A stretch of 64,000 nt of DNA from an uncultured Lachnospiraceae bacterium (GTDB lineage Bacteria > Bacillota > Clostridia > Lachnospirales > Lachnospiraceae), in contig URXX01000006.1 in the NCBI GenBank assembly GCA_900551895.1, forward strand, positions 1-64,000, written 5' to 3'. Positions 1 through 10,700 of this stretch are shown here, piece after piece. The first letter of the stretch is position 1; each line of letters begins with the position of its first letter. The notes under the pieces were generated by a model. That model saw only the letters and a program-made list of their open reading frames with translations, did not search any database and was not told the DNA's origin. Both the position numbers and the translations under genes were made by a program.

Positions 1-32
1 TTTTCGAAGCCTGGCTGTAATTTTTTGCATAG

Positions 33-77
33 AAAAGAGGCTGCGCACTAATTACTTAGTGCGACAGCCCCTTTTTT
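33..77 (+). terminator. Rho-independent terminator of an upstream gene
   Basis: A long stem (CGCACTAA at 44-51 against TTAGTGCG at 56-63, extended by GGCTG/CAGCC with one bulged base) is followed by six T at 72-77. The A run on the left side means it could also stop transcription coming from the right. It separates the first surface-protein operon from whatever lies to the left. Confidence 0.85.
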
Positions 78-153
78 GCGTATTGTTGGTATTGCTCAGT
101 GTATGGGTGGTTGAGATAAGTTTTTTGGTTTGTTTTTTGGTTATAATTCCTAA

Positions 154-182
154 TTGACGCATAAAAATGTGCGTTGTATCAT
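154..182 (+). promoter_or_regulatory. Sigma-A type promoter of the GH95 operon
   Basis: TTGACG at 154-159 and TATCAT at 177-182 are separated by 17 bases. The first start codon is about 60 bases downstream, behind a purine-rich AAAAGGAAAAGG ribosome site. No further promoter is seen between the three following genes, whose gaps are only 21 and 31 bases. Confidence 0.7.
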
Positions 183-250
183 AAATAATATGAGTAATTG
201 TATGGTTTTTGAGCAATTTGCTTAATTTGATGAAAAGGAAAAGGTAAAAA

Positions 251-3200
251 ATGAAAAAGAAAAGAATGAAAAGGATACTTGCCGGAGCATGCGCATGCCT
301 GTTGCTTCCGTGGGGAGCGTATGGCAATGATGTGGGCATGGAAGTCAAAGCGGCACAGGAGAAGAATGTAAACTCTATAAACGATGCGTTAAAGTTATGG
401 TATAAAACCCCTGCCAACATTCATTCGGCGGAGACAAATGGAGGAGAGTGGACACGGCAATCCCTTCCCCTTGGAAATGGAAATTTGGGGAATTTGATTT
501 TTGGCGGAATTTCCAAAGAGAGAATTCATTTTAATGAAAAGACATTGTGGACAGGCGGTCCTTCGGAGACAAGACCGGATTATCAGTTTGGCAATAAGAA
601 AACTGCGTATACCGATAAGGAAATTGAAGCGTATAGAAAATTGCTTGATGACAAGTCGAAAAATGTATTCAATGACGATACATCTTTGGGCAAACCGGGA
701 ATGAGTGGAAAGATAAAATTTCCCGGAGAGGATAATCTGAATAAAGGAAGTTATCAGGATTTTGGAGATATCTGGATTGATTTTTCCGAGACGGGAATCC
801 GAGATGACAATGTAAAAAATTATAGAAGAGAGTTAGATTTGCAAACCGGAGTTGCCGCAACTACATTTTCACATCAGGGAGTTGATTATAAGAGAGAACA
901 TTTTGTGAGCAGCCCTGATCAAGTGATGGTTACGGAGTTGTCTGCATCGAAAGAGAAGAAACTGGACGTTTCGATAAAAATGGAACTGAATAACAGTGGT
1001 CTGGAAGGGACGGCAAAATTTGATGCGGAACAGAATATGTATACTATCTTCGGCAAAGTGAAGGACAACGGGCTGAAGTTTCGGACAACCATGAAAATTG
1101 TTCAGTCGGGAGGCGACATCACTGCAGATGAAAAGAATCAACTGTATAAAGTGGAAAATGCAGATAAGATTATGATTGTGATGGCGGCAGAAACAGACTA
1201 TAAGAATGACTATCCTACATATAGAGACACGAAAAAAGATTTGGAAAAAGTTGTGGTTGAGCGGGTAAAAAAGGCGTCTGAGAAATCTTATCAGGAATTA
1301 AAGGAGAATCATATAGAAGATCATCAGGGTTTGTTTGACAGAGTCAGTCTTGATTTAGGGGAAAACCGTTCTAATATTCCGACAAATGAACTGATAGACG
1401 CCTATCGAAAAGGCTCATATTCTAAATATTTGGAAGTATTGGCGTTCCAGTACGGGAGATATTTGACAATCGCAGGTTCAAGAGGTACTCTTCCGAGCAA
1501 TTTGGTAGGTCTGTGGACTATGGGAGCTTCTGCATGGACGGGAGACTATCATTTTAATGTGAACGTACAGATGAATTATTGGCCTGTATATGTGACGAAC
1601 CTGGCAGAGTGTGGAACGACAATGGTGGATTATATGGAAAATCTGCGTGAACCGGGGCGTTTGACGGCGGAGCGTGTGCATGGAATTGAAGATGCCACAA
1701 CGAAGAAAAACGGATTTACCGTACATACGGAAAACAATCCTTTCGGTATGACGGCGCCGACGAATAATCAGGAGTATGGCTGGAATCCTACAGGAGCAGC
1801 GTGGGCGATTCAAAATCTGTGGGCACATTATGAATTTACACAGAATAAAGACTATTTAAAAAATACAATTTATCCGATTATGAAGGAAGCGGCACAATTT
1901 TGGGATAACTATTTATGGACATCAGACTATCAGAAAGTACACGACAAAAATTCTAAATATGACGGGCAGCCAAGACTTGTTGTGGTGCCGAGTTTTTCAG
2001 CAGAACAGGGGCCTACGGCGGTCGGAACAACTTATGACCAGTCACTTGTTTGGGAATTGTATAATGAATGTATAAAAGCGGGAAAAATTGTCGGGGAAGA
2101 TGAAACTGTGTTAAAGTCATGGGAAGAGAAGATGCAGAGATTGGATCCGATTGAGATGAATGCCACAAACGGAATCAAAGAGTGGTACGAAGAGACGAGA
2201 GTCGGTACGGAAACGGGACATCATCAATCTTATGCAAAAGCGGGAAATCTTGCTGAAATTCCGGTTCCAAACAGCGGTTGGAATATCGGACATTTGGGAG
2301 AGCAGAGACATGCTTCTCACTTAGTAGGGTTATTTCCGGGAACATTGATTCACAAAGATAATGAAGAGTATATGGACGCTGCCATTCAGTCGTTGGAGGA
2401 GAGGGGAGAATACTCAACAGGCTGGTCAAAAGCAAATAAAATCAATTTATGGGCGAGAACAGGAAACGGTGACAAGGCATATCGTTTATTGAATAATCTG
2501 ATTGGCGGAAACACTTCAGGACTTCAGTACAATTTATTTGACTCTCACGGTTCTCAAGGAGGAGATACCATGATGAATGGAACGCCTGTGTGGCAGATTG
2601 ACGGCAATTATGGTCTGACTTCAGGTGTGGCGGAAATGCTTTTACAATCTCAACTCGGATATGTGCAGTTTTTACCTGCCATTCCTTCAGCGTGGACAGA
2701 GGGAGAAGTGAAAGGATTAAAGGCGAGAGGGAACTTTACCATTTCAGAGATGTGGAAAAATAACATGGCTGAGAAATTCACGGTGCGCTATGACGGTGAA
2801 GAAAAAGAAAGCACATTTACAGGCGAGTACAAAGATATTACAAATGCAAAAGTATATCAGGACGGAAAAGAAGTACGGGTGCAAAAAGACAATGAAAAAG
2901 GACGCATTTCTTTTGCGGCACAAAAAGGTAAAACATATACAATTGATTTTACCGAAGCAAATATGGAAGAATTAAAACAGCAGGCAGAGAAATTCCTGCC
3001 GGAATTGCACAGGGATTTAAGTAAAATAAAAGAGGAACTGCAGACAGCGATAAAAAATAGCGCAAATAATTCGGGAGACGTGCTGGCTAAGGCAAAACAG
3101 ATGAACCGCTTATACCGTATGTATTTGGAAGAAGTGGAGAATATATACTGCCTGACAAACCGGGAGGGACTTTCTTATGAGAAAATTGATGTGATGTATC

Positions 3201-5608
3201 GGCAAATGAGAAGTTTGCGAAAAACGTTATTAGAGAACACGGGAGACCTGAAATATTATCAGGAAGCGGATACGATGTTAAATGATATGGCTGCAACAAT
3301 GAGTGAGCAGATGAAAAACAGAACAATTTCATTTAGCAAAGAGTCGGGCTTTGTATCTCCGCAGGAGAATGATTTATCACTGAGTAAGAGCGATTTGGCA
3401 CGGAAATATGAAATACGTTATACGATGGACGGAAGTATTCCAAGAAAAACGTCACCTTTATATGAAAATGTATTGAAACTGCCGGAAGGCAAAGATTGTA
3501 CGGTAAAAGCGGCTCTGTTTTATGGAGAGCAGAGAGTGAGTCCGGTTTACACGAAGAAATATGTTCGCCATGCAGTTTCCATACAGGCAGTGGAAGTATC
3601 TCAAAAAGATAACTGGGGAGCGGAGTATGTCAAAGAGAAAATGATTGATGGAAATGCGTCGACAAGATGGGCTTCTAAAAAACCGAATGCTTCATTACCG
3701 ATTGAAATTACATTGACTTTTGCAAAAGAAGAGACAGTCAATCAGATAAAATTTGACCAGTTTGTTTCTAATCATAATGGCATTGCCGGATTTGAGATAC
3801 AGGCATTGCAAAACGGTAAATATGTCACTGTTTATGAAGGAAAAAAATTGGGCGACATTAATGACAAAGTTGGAGATGCAGATGGAACAAGCGCAGGATA
3901 TCATGCGTATTATCTGGCAGAGTTCCCGAAAGTGAACACGACTTCCGTAAAAGTGATATTAAAACCGGGATACACCGGAGAGCCGTCTTTATATGAGATT
4001 ATACCGTTAAACCTTTCTGATGATACAGAGAAAAAAGGAAATGCGGAAGAATTAAGCGAGATGATTAAGCAGGCGGAAGCGATAGATAAAAATGCTCCAA
4101 ATTATGTCGAAGCAGAAAAAACGTTAAAAGATGCATTTGCTGAGAGTATTAAGGACGGAAAAGAAATGTTGGAATCTTCTCAGGAGTACATTGATGCGAG
4201 AACAGCATTTATTCACAGCAGATATGAGCGTCTTGGATTTGGCAGGACAGATAAAACAGAGTTAAATGAACTGATTGCCAAAGCAGAAAAAGAACTGGAA
4301 GGCGCTTATACAAAAAACAGTTTATACCGATTAAAGAAAATGGTTGCACAGGCGAAAGATGTGCAGAAAGATGAAGCGGTAAAACAGCCGGAAGTGGACA
4401 GAACGGTGAAACAACTTCAGGAAGCGTTGGAGCAGTTGGAAAGTATCGGGTATATAGAACAGCAGATACCGGCAAAAGATTTGCAGGGAGGACAGGGCTG
4501 GAAACTTATAAACGGATATCAGGCAACTGACAGTGACAATGCGGGCGCGCTGTCATATCAATTCACCGGACATTTTGTCAGTGGGATTACAGTTAAAGGT
4601 GATGACCACGGACTTTTGAAAGTGAAAATATCGGACTTGGCAGGGAAAACGGTCTATGAAGAAACAATCGACACCTATGCGCAGAAGAGAGCGGAAGGCG
4701 TGGAACTGATGAAGAAGGAACTGCCGGAAGGAACATACACAATTGAATTTGAACGTGGGGGAAAAAGCCCGAACGGACAAAATAAGAGAGGTTGGGTAGA
4801 AGTCGGAACATTGACGATACGGCAGCAGGCAGAACCGGAAGAGGTGGACAGAAGTTCTCTGCAGGCAGAGTTGAAAAAATGCGAAAATCTGAAAGAAGCC
4901 GATTATACAAAAGAAAGTTGGGAGAAATTCCGGTTGGTTATTGAGAAAGCGGAAGAACTTTTAAAGAAAGACGATGAAGAGACATGTACGGCTGAAATGG
5001 AAGACATGGCAAAAGAAGTGTCAGAAGCAAGAGATGCATTGCAGATTCGCGTAGACATTCGTGAACTGCAGGATACTTTAAAGAAGGCAAAAGAGATTTC
5101 CGGAGAGGGATATACAAAAGAAAGTTATGGGGCGCTTCGCGACTGCATTCAGGAGATTGAAGCATTCCTGAATGGCACGTATACGCAGGAAGAAGTAAAT
5201 GGAAAGACGGCGCTTCTGAAACAGCGGATAAGTGAACTGCAGGCAGATAAAACAAAACTGTTGGAAAAATATAATGCAATCAAAGATATGGAACAGGGAA
5301 AAGTTACTGATTGGTCATGGAAGGAATTCGTGCAGTTAAGAAATGAAGTGAAAGAGATTTTGGATAAGGCAGATGCCACTCCGAAAGAGGTTCAGGATAT
5401 TCTTTCAAAGTTAGATGCTTTTCACTTTACATATGAATCTGAAGAGGAAGGGCATGAACAGGCAGGTGGAACAGATGCGAAAAAACCACAGGGACAGTCA
5501 GACACGGTAAAAACAGGTGATAACAGCAGGGGAATGTTTTATTTGACGCTTTTACTTGGAGCATCGGCTGTTGTGATGGTGAAATGCAGAAAGAAAAAAC
5601 AGAAGTAG
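251..5608 (+). CDS. Surface GH95 alpha-L-fucosidase, multidomain, sortase-anchored
   Basis: Secreted exo-enzyme expected to release terminal alpha-1,2-linked fucose from mucin or milk glycans. Order of parts in 1785 residues: signal peptide (1 to about 35); GH95 N-terminal domain from about 45 (LPLGNGNLGNLIFGG, FNEKTLWTGGP); catalytic barrel with NVNVQMNYWP (N436, N438), SFSAEQG (E585) and QIDGNYG (D784), which line up with the Asn/Asn/Glu/Asp set of Bifidobacterium AfcA; a chitobiase C-terminal-like module near 1025-1105 (YTMDGSIP); an F5/8 type C module near 1105-1250; several FIVAR-like three-helix modules and one beta-rich insert to about 1720; then VKTGD at 1753, a hydrophobic segment and a KCRKKKQK tail. 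First gene of a three-gene operon. The GH95 call is firm; the exact linkage preference is inferred from the family. Confidence 0.93.
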   Translation: MKKKRMKRILAGACACLLLPWGAYGNDVGMEVKAAQEKNVNSINDALKLWYKTPANIHSAETNGGEWTRQSLPLGNGNLGNLIFGGISKERIHFNEKTLWTGGPSETRPDYQFGNKKTAYTDKEIEAYRKLLDDKSKNVFNDDTSLGKPGMSGKIKFPGEDNLNKGSYQDFGDIWIDFSETGIRDDNVKNYRRELDLQTGVAATTFSHQGVDYKREHFVSSPDQVMVTELSASKEKKLDVSIKMELNNSGLEGTAKFDAEQNMYTIFGKVKDNGLKFRTTMKIVQSGGDITADEKNQLYKVENADKIMIVMAAETDYKNDYPTYRDTKKDLEKVVVERVKKASEKSYQELKENHIEDHQGLFDRVSLDLGENRSNIPTNELIDAYRKGSYSKYLEVLAFQYGRYLTIAGSRGTLPSNLVGLWTMGASAWTGDYHFNVNVQMNYWPVYVTNLAECGTTMVDYMENLREPGRLTAERVHGIEDATTKKNGFTVHTENNPFGMTAPTNNQEYGWNPTGAAWAIQNLWAHYEFTQNKDYLKNTIYPIMKEAAQFWDNYLWTSDYQKVHDKNSKYDGQPRLVVVPSFSAEQGPTAVGTTYDQSLVWELYNECIKAGKIVGEDETVLKSWEEKMQRLDPIEMNATNGIKEWYEETRVGTETGHHQSYAKAGNLAEIPVPNSGWNIGHLGEQRHASHLVGLFPGTLIHKDNEEYMDAAIQSLEERGEYSTGWSKANKINLWARTGNGDKAYRLLNNLIGGNTSGLQYNLFDSHGSQGGDTMMNGTPVWQIDGNYGLTSGVAEMLLQSQLGYVQFLPAIPSAWTEGEVKGLKARGNFTISEMWKNNMAEKFTVRYDGEEKESTFTGEYKDITNAKVYQDGKEVRVQKDNEKGRISFAAQKGKTYTIDFTEANMEELKQQAEKFLPELHRDLSKIKEELQTAIKNSANNSGDVLAKAKQMNRLYRMYLEEVENIYCLTNREGLSYEKIDVMYRQMRSLRKTLLENTGDLKYYQEADTMLNDMAATMSEQMKNRTISFSKESGFVSPQENDLSLSKSDLARKYEIRYTMDGSIPRKTSPLYENVLKLPEGKDCTVKAALFYGEQRVSPVYTKKYVRHAVSIQAVEVSQKDNWGAEYVKEKMIDGNASTRWASKKPNASLPIEITLTFAKEETVNQIKFDQFVSNHNGIAGFEIQALQNGKYVTVYEGKKLGDINDKVGDADGTSAGYHAYYLAEFPKVNTTSVKVILKPGYTGEPSLYEIIPLNLSDDTEKKGNAEELSEMIKQAEAIDKNAPNYVEAEKTLKDAFAESIKDGKEMLESSQEYIDARTAFIHSRYERLGFGRTDKTELNELIAKAEKELEGAYTKNSLYRLKKMVAQAKDVQKDEAVKQPEVDRTVKQLQEALEQLESIGYIEQQIPAKDLQGGQGWKLINGYQATDSDNAGALSYQFTGHFVSGITVKGDDHGLLKVKISDLAGKTVYEETIDTYAQKRAEGVELMKKELPEGTYTIEFERGGKSPNGQNKRGWVEVGTLTIRQQAEPEEVDRSSLQAELKKCENLKEADYTKESWEKFRLVIEKAEELLKKDDEETCTAEMEDMAKEVSEARDALQIRVDIRELQDTLKKAKEISGEGYTKESYGALRDCIQEIEAFLNGTYTQEEVNGKTALLKQRISELQADKTKLLEKYNAIKDMEQGKVTDWSWKEFVQLRNEVKEILDKADATPKEVQDILSKLDAFHFTYESEEEGHEQAGGTDAKKPQGQSDTVKTGDNSRGMFYLTLLLGASAVVMVKCRKKKQK

Positions 5609-5629
5609 TGTTGAGAAAGAGAGAGAAAG

Positions 5630-7684
5630 ATGAAAAGAAAAAAGATTTGGATTAAGTTAGGCGTTTTGGTATCTATAGTGAGCATTTCCGTTTCGGGAGT
5701 ACCGTACCGGCAGCAGGTTGAGGCAAAGTCGGGATATGTACAGGCAAAAGAAAATGGAAAAGAAAGAATTTCAGCGGAAGAGTACAATAAAGTTGCGTTG
5801 GATTTTATCTCTTTACTAAAACCGGAGGATTTCAAAACATGGGATCAGTCACTCGGAGTGATGACCGAAAAAGAAGCGGAAGAAATCAAAACATTTCTGG
5901 AGACAACGGTCATCAAAGATGAGAAAGATGACTATCAGAAAGCGAAAAAAATTTACGAATGGATTACAAAAAATATTAAATATGCAACTTTGCAGGACCA
6001 AAACATAGGGCTCAGACCTTACGATGTTTTCAAATATAAGGTGGCTGTGTGCGGCGGATATTCAAATTTGTACAAAGCAATGCTGAATCTTGCGGGAATT
6101 CCTGCGATTTTAGTTACGGGAGATACGACGGCAGGAGCGCACGCATGGAATATTGTGTATGCGGACGGTAAATGGTTTTTCTCAGACAGTACATGGGGAA
6201 GTGCAGATGCCCAAAACTTTGATTACGGATTAGAAATGTTTTCAAAAAGCCATACTTCCGTTGATTTGTACGGCGTGTCAGTGACGGACAAAAATGGAAT
6301 TATTTTAGGCTTCCACAAAGGACTTGCCGTTATGGGAGCGACAGGCGGAGCGAAAACAATTACGGTTCCGGAGAAATTTAATGATTTAGATGTCATCTCC
6401 GTTGCACAGTCAGTATTTGAAGAAAAATCTGCTGTTGAGCATCTTGTTTTAACGGAAAAAGTAAGTAATGTAGAGACACAGGTTCACTCAAAAACATTGA
6501 AGAGTGTTACGGTGCCGGAGGAAAGTCAATATTATGCTTCTAAAGACGGTGTGCTTTTTACAAAGGACCTGTCAAAGATTTTGATTTATCCGTATCAGAA
6601 AGAAGAGACAAGTTTTGTTATGCCAAAAGAAGTGACAATGTACGATGAAAAAGAAACGTTCCAAAATCCATATTTATCAGAGATTTTAGTGGAAGAAGGA
6701 AATGAGAAATTTTCTTCTTACGATGGAGTGATTTATAATGCGGAAAAGACAAGGCTTCTTACGGTTCCGGAAGGGAAACAGAAAATTTATGTGGCAGGAA
6801 CAGTGGAATTGGACAACATTGCCTTAAATGGAAAGTCCAATTTGAAGGAGATTGTTCTGGAAGACGGTGTGAAGGCAATTCCTCCATATGCGCTGAATGG
6901 CTGCAGCGGGCTTACAAAAATATACATTCCTAAGTCTGTGGGAGAAATTTCAGAGGACGCATTCTTTGGCGTGAATATGTCGGGGCTTACGATTTTGGGT
7001 GAAAAGGAAAGTGCGGCGGAGAAATTTGCAAATGCTCACGGGATTCGTTTTGTAGATGTAAAAGAAATTGAAATAAAGTTAGAAGAAACAAAAGAGTTGA
7101 TTCAGAAAGCAAGAGAATATGACGATACGTCCGTATACACTGATGAAAGTGTGGAGACTCTTCGCAAGGCTATTGAAGAGGCGGAAAATATTGCAGCACA
7201 GAGTGATGTGACTGTAGAACAGTTGAATAAAGCGATTGAAAATCTAAACACTGCCATCACAAATATGGAGAAGAGAAAGGAAGAGCCGGAAAAACCGGAT
7301 ATTTCTGAGGCAATCATTGCGAAAAAGAAAGAAGCAAAAGAACTGTTGGAGAAAGCAAAAAAATATGACAACGTTTTCGTATATACGGAAGACAGCGTAC
7401 AAGCACTTCGCAGTGCAATGAAAAATATGGAAAACGTGTTAAATCAGGAAGATGTGACACTTGACCGATTGGAGAAAGCGATTGACAGCCTGAATGATGC
7501 TGTTTTAGGTATGAAGAAGAAGGGCGAAGTCGAAAAACCTGAGAAACCAAATGGACAAATTCCACCGAAACAGGAAAAACCGGAAACACCAAAAACAGCA
7601 GACACATCAGCGCCGGGCGCTGCAGGAGTGGGCATGATGCTTAGCGCGGCGTTGATTACTTTATTGCAGAGAAAAAAGAAATAA
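5630..7684 (+). CDS. Surface transglutaminase-like / leucine-rich-repeat protein with FIVAR modules
   Basis: A secreted 684-residue protein. After a signal peptide (to about 32) comes a transglutaminase-like (papain-fold) domain with a complete Cys-His-Asp set: C141 in VCGGYS, H171 in AHAWN, D186 in FSDSTWG. Residues about 235-470 form a BspA-type leucine-rich-repeat region (repeated SVTVPE, KEIVLEDGVKAIPPYALNGC pattern). Two FIVAR-like three-helix modules follow (about 480-545 and 565-640), then KTADTS, a hydrophobic stretch and LQRKKK. It sits 21 bases after the fucosidase and 31 before a GH20 gene, so it is probably co-expressed with them. The domain may be a protease or crosslinking enzyme; substrate is unknown. 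KTAD instead of KTGD at the sorting site is unusual in this set. Confidence 0.88.
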   Translation: MKRKKIWIKLGVLVSIVSISVSGVPYRQQVEAKSGYVQAKENGKERISAEEYNKVALDFISLLKPEDFKTWDQSLGVMTEKEAEEIKTFLETTVIKDEKDDYQKAKKIYEWITKNIKYATLQDQNIGLRPYDVFKYKVAVCGGYSNLYKAMLNLAGIPAILVTGDTTAGAHAWNIVYADGKWFFSDSTWGSADAQNFDYGLEMFSKSHTSVDLYGVSVTDKNGIILGFHKGLAVMGATGGAKTITVPEKFNDLDVISVAQSVFEEKSAVEHLVLTEKVSNVETQVHSKTLKSVTVPEESQYYASKDGVLFTKDLSKILIYPYQKEETSFVMPKEVTMYDEKETFQNPYLSEILVEEGNEKFSSYDGVIYNAEKTRLLTVPEGKQKIYVAGTVELDNIALNGKSNLKEIVLEDGVKAIPPYALNGCSGLTKIYIPKSVGEISEDAFFGVNMSGLTILGEKESAAEKFANAHGIRFVDVKEIEIKLEETKELIQKAREYDDTSVYTDESVETLRKAIEEAENIAAQSDVTVEQLNKAIENLNTAITNMEKRKEEPEKPDISEAIIAKKKEAKELLEKAKKYDNVFVYTEDSVQALRSAMKNMENVLNQEDVTLDRLEKAIDSLNDAVLGMKKKGEVEKPEKPNGQIPPKQEKPETPKTADTSAPGAAGVGMMLSAALITLLQRKKK

Positions 7685-7715
7685 TAGGATATATATTTGA
7701 AAGTGAGGAAGGGAA

Positions 7716-10700
7716 ATGAAAAAGAAAAGAGTGATGGCGCTCTTACTTGCAGCCACGCTGACCATAGGAAATATGTCTTCTCTTGGCATGACTCAGGCAG
7801 CAGGGAAAGAGGATTCTCAGACACAGGAGTTTGTACGGACTCGTGCAGCGGATAAAAATATTGCATTAAATCGTCCTGCGAGAGCATCAAAATATTTAGA
7901 TGCGACAGGCGGAAATCCCGCAAGATTGCCGAAACTTGCCTTTGACGGTAAGGGAGATAATCAGACAACAGATGCACAGAACAGCCGTTGGCAGAGTGGT
8001 GATGACGATACATTTACAGAGCAGTGGCTTGAAGTGGATTTGGGAAATTCTGCGAAAGTATCGGACGTGACGGTGAAGTTCTTTGCCAAGTTATATGGAA
8101 GTTTTGTCATTGAAACTTCAGATAGCAATGGCGCTAAGGCGACATGGAAAGAAGTTGGAAAACTGGATATTCCTTCGAGCAACGATCAAAACATTACGAG
8201 AAAAGTAGATTTGACGAAGAACGGTCAGCCTACGGAAGTTTCAAGATATCTCCGTCTGCGTTTCACTTCTTATAACACAAATGCAGCGAAGAAAAGTATC
8301 GGTGTTTATGAATGTGAAGTGCATGGAGAGTTGGATACACCCGATAAACCAAATACGATAAAAGGGAATATCGCAAAAGGGAAAAAGGTGACTGCTTCCG
8401 GTGTGGAGGCAGAAGCGCCACAGTATAAACCTGAATTGGCTGTAGACGGGGATAAGACAAGCGACACATCGAGATGGTCTGCGCCGAAGATGAAGAATGG
8501 TAATAGCGCAAATCAAAATCAGACAATGCAGTGGTTTGAGATTAATCTTGGAAATGAAGTAACGGACATTACGAGCATTGATTTGTATTTCTACAAAAAA
8601 GTATTCTCTACAGACTTTGTCATTAAGACAAAAGAGAACAAAGATGATGATTGGGGAGAACCTATTAAAACATTTACAACAGAATCTTCTGATGTTTCGG
8701 ATAAAAGGGTTAGTATTACAACCGTTCCTAAACTGAAGAAATATGTGCGTTTTGAATTTAATAAAGTAAATACAAATGCAGGCGGAAACAGCGTTTCCGT
8801 GCGTGAAATTGAAATCAACGGAACGCAGGTGCAGGTGCCTTACGAACCTGAATCCGCACAGGAAGTTATGGATTCCGTAAAAGGTCTGGATAAGATTACG
8901 GCAGACATGGCAGAAGTGCCTCTTCCGTCAGTGCCGGAGGGATATGAAATTCGTGTAGTGGGAAGTGAGTTTCCACAGGTTATCACTGATGAGGGAAAGA
9001 TTACGGATTATAACATTTACGATTATAACAATATGGAAATCATGTTGGAGGTTGTAAATAAAGAAGACGAGAACGATAAGGCGCAGAAAACATTTCAGGT
9101 ATCCGTGCCGAAAAAGACACAGAAACATACGGACCTTTTCCCGCAGGTAGAAAGACCGAATGCAGAGCCGAAAGTCATTCCAAGTATTCAGGAATGGTAC
9201 GGCTATAATGGTGATGTAAAATTAGGAAAAGATTCCCGCATTATTGTAAAAGATAACGGAAATGTAAATGCAGAAAAAGTTGCAAAACAGTTCCAAAAAG
9301 ATATGAAAGAAATCACGGGAATGGAACTGGAGATTGTCAGCGGACAGAGCGGGGACGCAAATGATATTGTCATTGAATCACTGAAAAAAGACATATATTC
9401 TCTCGGAGACGAAGGGTATTTATTGCAGGCAGATGACAAGGGAATTCATATTACTGCAAACGGATATAACGGTTGTCTGTACGGTGCGATGACGTTGGAA
9501 CAGGTATTCTACACACAGAAAGGCGAATTTATTTTCCCGAAAGGTGTGGCGAGAGACTTTTCTAAATATGAAGTGCGCGGTGTGATGATTGATATTGCGA
9601 GAACACCGTATCGCATGGACGCACTGGAAGACATTGTAAAAGCGCTGGCATTTTATAAAATCAATGAAGTACAGTTTCATTTGAATGATAACCGCCATGT
9701 TCCGGGAGACGCAAACAGGGGAGATTACGAACACTGGAAAGACGTGGAAGGTATGTTCCGTCTGGAAAGTGATACATATCCGGGATTAGCAACAACTCCG
9801 AAAAAAGATGAGTATTACAATGAAGTGTACGGAGGTGCTCCTCAGTATACAAAAGAAGAATACAAAGAGTTACAGAAAATGGCTATGGACTACGGAATCA
9901 ATCCGATTTCTGAGATTGACGCTCCGGGACATTCACTTCTCTTTACAAAATATGTAAAAGAAAATTTGGACGAAGTAAAGAAAAAAGTTCCGGGAGTTAC
10001 GACGAACATTAATGCGGATAAAGACTGGGAACTTCTGGCAATGTCAGGACCAAAGAAAGATTCTGCATTTGCATTTATGGACGCATTATTTGATGAATAT
10101 TTAGATGAAAATGTATTTTTAGGAGATACGGTAAATATCGGAGCAGACGAATACTGGAAGATTACAAATGAAGAAAGACCGGGCGTACAGCAATATATTC
10201 GTCAGACGGCAGACAATGTGAAAAAACACAACAAAAAAGTTCGTATGTGGGGTTCGACAAAACAATTTTTCACAAATCCGGAGGCTGCAAAAGCATACAA
10301 CGATATTGAAATTGATTTCTGGGCAAATTCGTGGGAAGATGCCGGCAAACGAATTGAGCAGGACTTTAAGATAGTTAACGTGGATTCTTTCCATTTGTAT
10401 GGAAATCCGGGACGTGACAAAAGAGATATTGTCAATGTAGAACACGTATTCAACAATTGGGATCCGACAGTGATGACAGGAAGCACGGTGAAAAAGTCAG
10501 AACCAAATCTTCTTGGAGCAAAGACGGCGCTCTGGGCGGATATTGCCGATATGGGTGTTACGGAAAGAGATAATTTTGAACGTATTTTACGTCAGGCAGC
10601 TATTCTCAGTGAAAAAACATGGGGAGGAACGGACGCAACACAGAGTTTTGAGGAATATAGTTTTAAATATGAAACGCTTCAGCAGGGACCGGGAGTATCT

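Noticed and set aside
52..420. Minus-strand frame of 122 codons at the window start
   Set aside because: It overlaps the terminator, the promoter and the start of the GH95 gene, has low-complexity composition and no ribosome site.
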